Source: Lutjanus erythropterus (lineage: Eukaryota > Chordata > Actinopteri > Lutjaniformes > Lutjanidae). Taken from it: a stretch of 64,000 bases of DNA. The notes below the pieces were generated by a model that was not told where the DNA came from, did no database searches, and was given only the letters and a program-made list of their open reading frames with translations. Shown here in pieces: positions 35,701-47,700 of this stretch. Where the stretch lies: positions 2,176,944-2,240,943 of the forward strand of contig CM034607.1 in NCBI GenBank assembly GCA_020091685.1. The letters run 5' to 3'. A program made the position numbers and the translations under genes. Each line of letters starts with the position of its first letter. The stretch's first letter is position 1.

Positions 35701-38700
35701 ATGCATAACCAACGCTGGCTGAGTGTACAGGTTTATCCTGGTACCAGTTTAACTGGCCGGGTGTTGTCATGTTTGTTTGGAATTTCACCATCAGATCTCC
35801 ACAGAGATCAGACAGGATAATAGATAATTAGTGAGACAACATGTCTTTTTATGTATGTGAGTCAAATGGAGACCTGGTTCATTTCCTTCCACGATGCGTT
35901 TGCTGCTGCAGTTCAGCTGTTTGCTCATGTACTCAGCTCCTTTCTCCTCTTCTTCACTGGCTCCTTTGCCCATCCACAGATAGCCCCGCCCATCAGGCGT
36001 CTTCAGCAGGAAGGCATCATTAGAGTTCAGACTGGCTGCACTGGCATCAACCTGGAACATACGCGACATTTAATATCTATAATAAAAACAGACAAAACTA
36101 TCTACTTCCTGTGGTAAACGGAGCTCGCCCTCACCTCAGCGATCCTGGTGATGGTGCCCAGGTTGCGTCGCACCTGGAAGAGTCGGGTTGGAGGCGGGGG
36201 GGCTTGACCTCCTAGGCGGGATGTACCGCTCTTATACACAATGAGGGGTTTAGATTTGAAGAGACTCAGCAGGTGTGGCGGCTCTTTACCCTGACACACT
36301 CTGACCTGATGAAACACACACAACAAAACTCAGGTGCAGCCAAAGTCAAATAAAACTCTGAATAAACATGTGTAGAAAGTACTTCAAACAACATTATAAA
36401 CATTCTCTAACTCAGAGGTTCCCAAACTTTTTCCTGGCAGCTCCCCCTTTTAGAAGCCAAAAAAAAGTTTATGTAAAGTTCACGCTTTGTTGTTCTTTGG
36501 TCACCATTCACTTCAATTGTTTAGGAGATTCTGCAATAGATAATGACTGAATTTTCATTTTTGGCTTAACTATCCCTTTAAGTTTGATAATGTAAAACTG
36601 TCATAACAAGGCCATCTCAAACAATGTCAACTCTGCATTACAGATGACTTAACTGGCCAACACATAACCAAACACAGTGTCATGACAGTCTTATGCAAAC
36701 CCTTTCAAATAATGTGTTCAGAAGTCAGTGGTAGTTTGCAAAATGTAGCTTCTCCAACATGTCCCAGGGGTTCGTTTACAGCCTGTCTCATGTTTCTTCA
36801 CTGTCAGACTACTTTTTAATGATGTGGCCACATTGTGAGTTATTACAACCAAAAGGAATGATGGCCAAAACTGAGAATTATCCTTTAAAATAAATTTTAA
36901 ATTGCTAGAAATTCATCAGCATATAGTAGCTCCCTGTGTATTTTAACAAAGTGGTGCTTAGTGTAAAACTCATTAAGGCAGAGTGACAAAGCAATTTATG
37001 AGCAATCCCAGGCATCCATTGCATGTGCAGTTCATCTTCATACCTGAACTGCATTCCCTCCCAGTGAACGATCCAGTTCTACAGTGAGGAAGGCCGAGGC
37101 TGTGAGCTCATCCAGAGAGCAGCTGGATCCCTGCCTACAGGCCACAAGGAGACATGTGACAGTGATTGTTACTCCGTGTCTTAACATGACAATATAAAGC
37201 TAAATACATGTAACATGAAAGGTGTCCTAAGAGACAAATTAAGAATTATCTCTAACTCTGCTATGCCGCTCAGCCCTCAAACCAGAGCTAAGCGGAGAGT
37301 CAATATTTAACTTATATTCATCAGTTGGTCACAAAAACACCTCCAGTGTATGCTCATGTTGCTCTGGTTCTGCTGGATGTGTTAGCAAGCAACTGTTAGC
37401 AATATATCACTCTCACAAAGGTGGTAATATATCACTGCTGACAAGTACCAAGTCCTAAACTTTGAGTATCAAGTCTGAAACAAGTCGTAATGAAACCATG
37501 AGTAACCAGCCTCACTGATTTACAGTTACTTAGCTGTTAAGCTAATGTTAGCTGAGCATTATCTCGATAACTATGTTAATATTAGCCTGAGCTTCATGTT
37601 CTTTGTGCAACTTCTCAGACTGCAATTTGATCTGCATGTTTTGTGTACTGCAACTCATTTTTTTGTTGACCACCTCATCATTTTTTTGAAGTGATTCATG
37701 GTACACTTCTTAAGGAGTGTACTATTTAATCTTTGGGCTTGGGGAGATGTATTTTCAAGTCAAAAGGTTCAAGTCCAAGTGAATACTTGAGTCATAGTGT
37801 TGGTCGAGTTACAAGTCGTTTTTGAATTTGTCAAGTCAAGACTAAAGTCATCAGATTTGTGACTGGAGTTGAAGTCATTTGACTCGAGCCCACAACTCTC
37901 ATTTCTGCTTTAACGCTGAATCAATTGATAAATGTGCTGTTAAACCAAAATGAGCTAAAAAGCTCAGCTGAAGAGCTGAAGGGTTCTGAAGGGTCTGAGT
38001 TCAGTACCAAGAACAACACTTTTCATATTCCACATGGTAATTTGATAAATTGTCATGAAAAGTATTGATTTCTTGCACTTTAATGACTGATATTAGCAAA
38101 GAAAACTATATAGTAAATGAATAAATTAAATATGGCAGATGTGAATGTAACTGATGGAACATTATGAAAATAAACCACAGATATAATCATCATAAATCAG
38201 GAAGCTTGGTGCAGAGCATTAGAAGAAGCCATATGACAGAGGAAGTCACAGCTGATATGCAAAAGCAGCTCAGTGAGTGAACAGAGTCATACCAGGTGTA
38301 GATGATCTGTCTCTTCCCATAAGTATAGAGGATGATGTAACAGTCCCCACCATAGAACTGACCGTAGCTCTTTGGGTCAGTGGGAACTCTGCCACTGCTC
38401 TCCACCCTCCAGATCTGAAAGATGGAGACAAGAAGCATAAGTGTGCTAGGATCATGTTGAAGAGAAAACTTTGGCAACATCACACAGTGCATAACTGCTT
38501 CCTCACTGGGCTAAACTGTCTTCTCTTATTAAACAAATGGCAGTTGTCAGGTAACACCGCTGTCAGTTTTCAGAGTTATGTACCAATAAATCCAGATAAA
38601 TGGTAAGAAATACATTCTTATGACATTAACACCAAAGCGTGCATCATGGTAAGGTGATTTTACGCCTAACAATGATCACGAATGGAGTTTTAGCAGCACA

Positions 38701-41700
38701 AAAGCACATACCCACTCTCCAATCCACATGGCCTCCAGGGACCATCGAAGAAGCTCATCATATGTTTGTTCTGTTTATTTTTTGTCATAATACTTTGTTT
38801 TGCAGGTGTGTCATCTTTTGTTCTGGAATGAACTGTGCGACTGTGTGAAATGTGAACAAATGTTCAAGGAAAAGACCAGTGTTCAGTTTAATAAATTAAT
38901 TTTAACTACAGAAGCAATTCCCAAAGAAAATGTGGTGTGAATGCTAGATGTTGAAAAGCTGAGGCTTAACTGCACTGCTCGCTTTAACAATCGAATAATA
39001 CCAATAATGTCAGGAAGATATGGAACATTTTAAGGTTTGCTGAAAAGCCGATGCTAAACTGAATTGCTGGCTTTAATGCCTGGAGAAGCATCTGAGGGAG
39101 TATGAAGAGATGGAAGAGTAGGAAATGTTTAATTAGTATGAATAGGATTTTATAAGATAAATATATATAACTGACCTAAAGTTAAAAAAGTTGAAAAGAG
39201 TATGACTTGTTGGAAAAATGGGAATGGGCTTGTGGCAGGGCATTATGTAATAACCTGACAAAATGTAATATATTTTCACTTTATTATGCAACAACACGTA
39301 ATGCATTGTTACAGGGCTTAAGTTTGCAAAAATAGTGTATACTAGGAGCTGAACTGTATTGCTCGAATAATGGCAAGAAGCTAATCTGGATAGCTGGGAT
39401 AATTTTGTATGATGAAGCAACTTACGAATTATGAAGAACTGGAAAAGTGGGAAAAGGTGTAATTAGTATGAATGGGATTTAAAAGTTGAATAAAACTCAT
39501 ATGTATGGAAGATGTGGATCATTATAAGGTTTAAAGTTGAAAAGGGTATTACTAGTTGGAAAAGTAGGAGTGGGCTTGTAACAAAGCATCATGTAAAAAC
39601 TTGAAAATATGTAATAAATTTTCACTTCATTATGTAATGACACCCAATGCATTGTTACAGGCCTCAAGGTTGCAAAAAATAGTGTACGTCAGGTGCTGAA
39701 CTGCATTGTTTGAATAATGGCTGGGAGCCAAACAGCATAGCTGGCATAACTTTATATGAAGAAGCACCTGTAGGATTATGAAGAGTTTGAAAAGTGGGAA
39801 ATTTGAAAATTGAAAAGGGATTTCAAAGTTTCATACTCATGATGGAGGAACATTTTAAATGGAGGTTCTAGATGAAAGTATGAATGAGTAGCATAGTTGA
39901 AAATGATTGGAAAAGTGTGAAAATATGTCACTTTTGAACTAGACAGTGTGTCAGTTTGTTTTATTTGATTGAGTAAGGAAAATTTCACAGAAAATGTGGA
40001 ATATTTTTGATCTATAAAAGGTGTGAATGAGAAAAGTAATAACTTGCATGTCCTGCAACTCATTTTGGTGCAGCAGAACAAGCTCTAAACACAAAAATGG
40101 ACATAAACATCAAGTAAGTTAAGTTTTTACGGCCAAATCTTTAAGCAAACAGTTGCCTACTGACAACAAAAATCAAACATTTGTGATATACTGTAAAGCT
40201 CGGATGATGGCCTACTTAGAGAACTGCATTTACAATCTACCAGAAACTCACAGAAATAGAAAACATAAGCAGTCAAAGCTGACCAATCACAGTTCTCCCT
40301 GCAGGGCGTCCCTGTAGCTGCCTGAGGGGGTGTAGTTACATTATTGAGAAGGTGCACATTAGCTATGGCAGCTACATGCATAAGCTTTATAACCGCACCA
40401 TACCCTCATAATGGACAAGTCCACACTCCATCTTAAAGGGACAGTTCACCCAAAAATCAGAAATGCTTTTTTCCCCCTGGCCTGTAGTGCTGTTTATCCA
40501 TCTAGATTTTTTTGTCTCTCCAACATAATGGAACTAGCATTAGCATGGTTTTACACGTAGACTACTTGTATATTCAGTCACCTGCGTATCTCCACTGCCA
40601 TCGTCCACCATGTTGTACTGGGCTGCCATGTGGTGGGACTCGTGGAGCTTGGAGGCATCGAAATCCACCTGCTTGATCCTCGCAATCCTCTCAGTCACAA
40701 ACACCTTCCCGAGACCCTCACTCTGGTCTTTGTCCTTCCAGCCCAGGAAGAACTGCTTGAACATGGGAGTCTCGCCTCCCTCTGGCAACACCTGGATCTG
40801 CAGGAACATCGAGAACTACACTGTCAGCACTGGCACCACATTTGTACAGAGTCACATGTTTTTGCAGTTTTATGATAGCTTTTTCCCCCCATCTGTCAGA
40901 TGGAAAATCTGACGGAGTCGACGTCTTACAGAGATGAGAAAATGTTACATTTTTTCATTTCGCAGCATAGTCGTAGTGAGCAGCCATTTTGTTTTTTAAA
41001 GTGCCTCCGAGTTCTCTTAATGCTAATCAAAATACACATTTTTAAGCCATAACATTTTAAATATTTTATAACAAAGATGATTATAATAGCACATTTTTAT
41101 ACCTATGTTATCAGTAGGTATTGTTAGTTTTAGATTTTGAAGGTTTTTAACACATTTTTAAATTGTCTGAATTTGTGAATGAGTGTTTTCTGGCACAGAG
41201 CAAGTTTAGGAATTAAAATAATTAAAGCAAACCAAAACATTTAATAAATTACATATAATTCATATATATAAATCCTTAAAGGATGCACAATCAACAAAAA
41301 ATTGGAATTAGAGTGTTTGTATAAATATTTTTTAGAATTGTTTGTTTGTTTAACAGTTTTCAGGTTTCTCCCCAAAAAACTGAAATATAGAATTTCTTAA
41401 AAATATAAATGATACATTTGCAAAGTGAAAATGAGAGTAAACCTGTGTGTTTGCTGGGTAGCCCATCTGTTTGATGAATCCCTCTGCTGTCTTCATGGCC
41501 TCTTTTCTTTCACTGGGGTTGGCTTTGTGCCCTGTGGGAGATTAAAGAGATGTGATCAATGTTGATATGAAAAACTCGCACGACCTGCTGAACAGCTACA
41601 AAGACCATTAGTCATCCAAAGCAAATACTGCTCTCAGGCACTGATGTCTGATTACCTTTCCATACAAATATTATGTTGTTTTTGCCGTGATCCAGGATGA

Positions 41701-44700
41701 AGCACTCGTCTGAGAGCAGGTCACTCTGGAGGAATGGGTTCTCCTCCTTCATAATGGTCACCTTCATGGACCCTGAAGCGTCAGATACCTGATAACATAC
41801 CAACACATGAATCAGCTCAGAGAGTATGAATACCACATACGAATCATTTAAAAAAAAAAACAGGACATTGATGAAGGTCCATAAGGTCACATCAGCATTT
41901 AAACTAGGGACTAATTAAACAATTAATTCAATTAAACACAAATTTTAATTCAGACTAGTTGACCGATTTGACAGGAAAACACTCAGGAAGCAGTTCAAAT
42001 GAGTACAGTTTATTAATTGATAATGTTAAAACATACTGCGTGTAGTAAGAGTCGTTAAATCTATAAATGCCGCTGAAATGTGTGACACTTTGTGTTGTGC
42101 AATACAGACATTGTGTGTCACTGAAATTAGAGGTGAGTGAATACAGACTCACAAATAATCATATAGTCACCTAACCACACACATCCCTAATTTAAAACAG
42201 TAAAACCAATTATTTCCAATGGAATCGCCACGATTTGTGGATTCACTCGCAGGAGCAAGAAAATCTGCTCAACTTTCAGCTTTGGTAAATGTTAACCCAC
42301 CACTTTGTGACAAAAGAAAACCATCCTGACAGTGCTGACCTTGATGGAACGGAGAGTCAGAAAGTCCAAAAAAGAGCTGTAGCATATTACCTCTGTCAAG
42401 AAGGCTACAATTTTGTTTGTTTGTCTGTTTGTCAGCAGGATTTTTGGAAATCTACAGGCTCAATTTCTATGAAACTTGGTGGAAGGGTGTAGCATGGGCC
42501 AAAGAACGGATCTGACTAATGGGGCCGACAAAAATCAATTTTTACTTTTGTTAACATTACAAGATATGGTTTTAGGCATTGGCTTTTCTCCGAGCACTCT
42601 TCTATTTAGCTCACCATCCAGAATACTAACTGCTCCAAAGGAGGCTTTGTACACAGTTGAGACAACATGTGCCTTTTGAATAAACTGTACGAACTTATTG
42701 TTCTGTGTGTGATGCCACTAAAAAGCACAAGTTTGCAAGCGCCCTGCTCAATAACTCTTAATGGAATGAAATGATGCACCTTTGGAGGCTTGCATCTAAT
42801 CACTAAAAATAAAATCAAATGAACTTTACCACCCACATACGCAGAACAGCACCTTGTGTAATAAACTGCATGCAGGAGGTGGGTGGATGGATGGGTCAAA
42901 CAAATACAAGACCAAACCAAAAGTCAGTGTTTATCTAAGGTTTTCAATCATGTTACATGCGTCATGTGACGTATTTCGCTTACATCTGTCATGTGATCCA
43001 AATCGTTTGACTTCAGTAACATAACCTACTTCTTTTAACCCAAACTTTTTTCTAAAACTAACCAAATAGTGTTGTTGCCTATACTGCAACCATTTTACAA
43101 CATTAACCATGTGTTTAAAAGACTTTCTGGCATCTGTTTGAGACGCCCAGGGGCGTGACAAAGACAGTACGTATTTGTGGACCTGATATGATAATGTATT
43201 GTTCTAGCTATGCCAACCATCTGCCCAACCCTCCCATAAATGTCAATGTCAATTGTGATCAATAAGTGCTCGGTTTCTCTTGTATCTGTTTCGCTTTCAT
43301 TTTTAGCCAGTTATAAGCTTAATTGAATCACTGGTATTTTGTGTGTGTGTGTTTGTGCATTAGTGTGTGAAAACTGTACCATGTATAGCTTAGCCATTTT
43401 CCTGTTGGACATGTCCGCCTCTGTATCATCATCATCTTGTCCCTCTGGTAGCTCAGGCTTGTCTCCCAGGACCTGTTAACGTGAGAAATTATGTTACAAA
43501 CCATTAATGCATCCAGTCACTCAGGATAACAAGTTCAACCACAATTACACAGAAAAACATAATAGCATCCATTTCCATCAGTGGGTAATTGCAGTATACT
43601 GAAGTATAACAGAGTCTATGCTATGAACACTAATGGAGATGGAAAATATTCAGAGAATAGCCAACGGAATAAAACATGACTTGCAAAAACCGCATTATAT
43701 GGCTCTGACCAGGGTTTGCAGACTGTTAAAGGAATGATTCAACATTTATGAGAAGAGTGATATCATTAAGGCCTACATGTTACATACAGAGCTGGGGTCA
43801 GGATGTCAGGCTCGCTGTTTCCTCCAGCCTCTAGTGTGTGCATGAGACTGATATCCATCTGTACATCTCAGAAAAAAGTGAAATATCATATTTCCCAAAA
43901 TGTTGAAACATAATTACAAATTACTGTCCTGATTGACGTGAACTATGGTATGGATATTTATATTCCTGGTCCCCAAAGGACGGATCCTAATGATTTTGAT
44001 GACCTTGATATCTGTGATTTTGTTTTTATTATGACTGCAAATACAGAGAGAAGAAAAACAATGATTAAAATCTGAGTCAGAGATCGTGTGACTGCAGATG
44101 TAAAATAACTCAGGACAGAATGAGTTGAGACTCACTTCAGTTAACTTGGAGGGTTCACTTCCCTCTTCAACAACCACCAGTTCAGCACGGGCATTTCTCT
44201 CGTTGTCTCGGATACCTCGGCCCACTTGTGTTGCCTTCAGGCGCTCAAACTTGTTGCATTTGGATCCACACCACTGATAGATTTTCTACAGAGTGATGGA
44301 CACACAGGCACACAGGGGATCAGTGTCAGCATATAAACTTATGTATTGATAATCCAGTTAAACTGTGTCCTTACATCACCGAGGTCCACGATGAAGCAGT
44401 CTCCACTGTTGAAGCTGGACCAGCTGAGAGGGACCTGTGTTGCCCTGACGACCCGCCGGCCCTTGATGTGCAGGAGCCTCTGTGCCGAAAGGTCGTTGGT
44501 GACCACATGGTGGAAACCCGAGGCCACGCCTCCTGTCTGAGGGACAGAGAACACTGTCAACCTTCTCCCACTGCTCTGTTTACTTTAGCCTCTTACTTCT
44601 TCTTCTGTCCCATGAGTCACTGTTGCCTGTGGTCAAGTATAACACTGCTGCAGGATTTATGGAAAAAACAGCTGTGATTGAGTCATGATCCAAACTCCAT

Positions 44701-47700
44701 TTCAAAAAACAACCATAATGTCAATATTTTTCCACCCATGCTGCATACTTGAGACAAATCTAATGCCGTAAAAGAATAGAATTGAGCAGCTTTCCATAAA
44801 GATCCACAGCCCATCAATAATCACAGAATCAGTTGGCAGAGCTGCACCTCACTGACTGGGTTAGAGCTGATTTTCAAAATGTTGGTCTGGAGTACATACT
44901 TGCCAACCCCTCCTGCTCTTCCCAGGAAACTCCCGATTTTCATTGCCCTCTCCCTATTTTCTCCCATGATCATAATTCTCCTGTATTTCTCCTGATTTTT
45001 TCCAATTTTAACACCTTTTTTTTTGCGTTTCCTGACCAGGCTTTCTAAGAAGACTCCCCTTTTCTTTTAGATTATGCCAGAGATTTGAGCAAGATCACAC
45101 TAGAGAGATGAATTATTCTGTGTTCTCTGGGCATTAAAATCACTAGAATCACCAGAATGCAGGAAACTGAAATTTTTGGTATCAAAATTGCATAATCGAC
45201 CTGTTTTTGCGGTCTCAACATTGGCAAGTATCCTGGAATAAATCTGAACAGGCCAGATTGTTATGAACTGTGAATATTGATGATCCCAAGAGGTTGATCC
45301 TGCATCAGTTTGGTTATCATTTCACTGTCCCTACAACACAAACACTGGACCTATACATAACCTACAGTACATTTAGAGGATAAACTCTTTTATTTTGGAA
45401 TTTCTCTTATCTTTCCTGTTGTGCCATTTTGTGTCAAAGATGTCAGCTCAACACACTGGGCCGTATTCAAGTTCCACGTTACTATTTAAACAGTCTCTTA
45501 ATTAATCACAGGTGTGTTTTGGATGTAACCTGAATTTAACCAATCAGAGTGTGATCTTCCATTCCCTTCAGGGGAAAGATCACCCTAAAATCAAAAATAC
45601 ACATTTTTCTGGTGGTCTGTAGTGCTGTTTATCCATCAAGATATTTGAGAGGGACCTGGCTGCAGACCTCCAACCTCCACAGTTGAGAGGAAACACATGA
45701 CCTCCACAGCGGAAATTGTTCTTCTTGTTGTGTTTTTTCTCACGTGAAGGCAAAATTATGTGTTTTCACGGTTGTGATTTGCACACAAATTAAAAAAAGC
45801 ATATATCTACAAAATTTATTCATTATCTAGACCTCCACGGTTGAAGGGAAACACGTGACCTCCACAGCAGAAGATGTTCTTCTTGTCATGTTTTTTTTTT
45901 CACGTGAAGGCCGCATTATGTGTTTTCACAGTTTAGTTCTTAAAATTTGCAATTTGCACACGAATAAATAAAAGCATATATCCACATAATTTCTTCCTTA
46001 TCTATTTTAAAAGGCTAATGCTTTACACAATATTTTAAATGGCATATTCGCCTCGTCCCATTTCCATCATTAAGACACTTCACTACAATTCACTGTTATT
46101 TTTATTCATGAATGGAAATGAAACGAGACAAACAGAGGAGGGAGAAACTGATGATCGAGTCTTAAAGGTAACCCCAGACCTGTGAACGATCTCTCAAATC
46201 TATTAATAACTTCTGTGTTCAATAACAGTCCATTAAAAACACACCATGATCTGACAAGTCAAGGTAATGCATGGCCAAACGTCAACTTGCAGACTGGGCT
46301 ATGGGATTTGTGAATCACAGTTTGTGAGCTAAACTAAATCCAGTGCTAATATTAGCTTAGCCGTTTGACAGGTACTGTGCATTCACCTGTCTATGTCCAA
46401 CCTCACAGTGACCCATTAACTGAGGAGGTGCATTCTTGTGGAGGTCCGTCATGTTGTCTATTTTCATTTTTTACTTTTATCGGTGTATTCTTCATGTTTA
46501 ATAAATAAATTTTATGTAAACATTACAGCAGTTTAAAGAATAGGTGACATTTTAAAGACTTGTTGAATTAACTTCATATCCTTAATGTACATTATTGTAT
46601 GAAGCATTTAGAGTCAATAGACTTAAAATATTTCATGAACTTTGTCTATATTTTTTTTAATCCATGTGCTTATTTTTTAATGTGCCAGTTTTAAGAATGA
46701 AATAGTGATTACGCAGAATGTGGCCTTTCCATGGGAAAAAAACAAAAATAAACATCTTCTGCTGTGGAGGTCACGTTTCCTGTCAGCCGTGGAGGTTGGA
46801 GGTCTGCAGCCAGGTACTCTGACATATTTTGGTGTGAGCTGCAGGTTTTGGAGATTTCAGCTGTAGAGATGTCTGCTTTCTCTCTAATATAATTGAACTA
46901 AATGGCACTTGGCTTGTGGTGCTCAAAGCACCAAAAAATATATATTTTAAAATTTCAAAACCAGTGTCACTTTCCAAAACACATTAACCCGTTACTCAAG
47001 ATAAACCACAGACCTTGTTGTGAGTAGTTTCATATAGGAACTAGTTTCTTTCTAGCAGCAAAGAAAGTAGTTTCAGTAGAATTCTACTGCAGAATGAAAG
47101 TAGCTCCTACATGAAACTTCTCACAACAAGGTCTGTAATATCTCGAGTGACCAGGTCACGGAAAGAGACTTGCTGTTGAGTTCAAATTTTTTTGCTGCTT
47201 TCAGCAACACAGGACTTGTGCAATTTAGTCCCATCATGTTGGAGAGGAGCCAGACATCTCAACAGCCGACATCTCCAAATATCTGCAACTCACACAAAAA
47301 CAGTATCCACAGGCCAGAGGGAAAATATGTATTCTTGATTTTGGAGTGAACTGTCCCATTAAACGGCAGGTGTGCCTCCTCCTGGCGCATTGCTATTTAA
47401 ACTGCACAATCTGCAAGTTGGAGAAGTGGATGGTCTTACGCTGAGGAAACGGGTCAGCTTGTACGCAAAACTGAAAAAAAAAAATGCAGCGCGGCAGTAA
47501 CATTGACAGGAGCAGACAGTACATATGGACAGCTGGACGTAGTCTCTAAATAATCTGACAGGAGATCACAGACGTTTGAAGTTAAGCAAAATTTACGTTG
47601 GCGTCCGTCTTCGGTCTCAGACATTGGCTGGCCTCCGCCATCCTCCAGTCCTCAGTACCATTAACAACTCCATTTGACTGTATATGAACAAATAACAACT

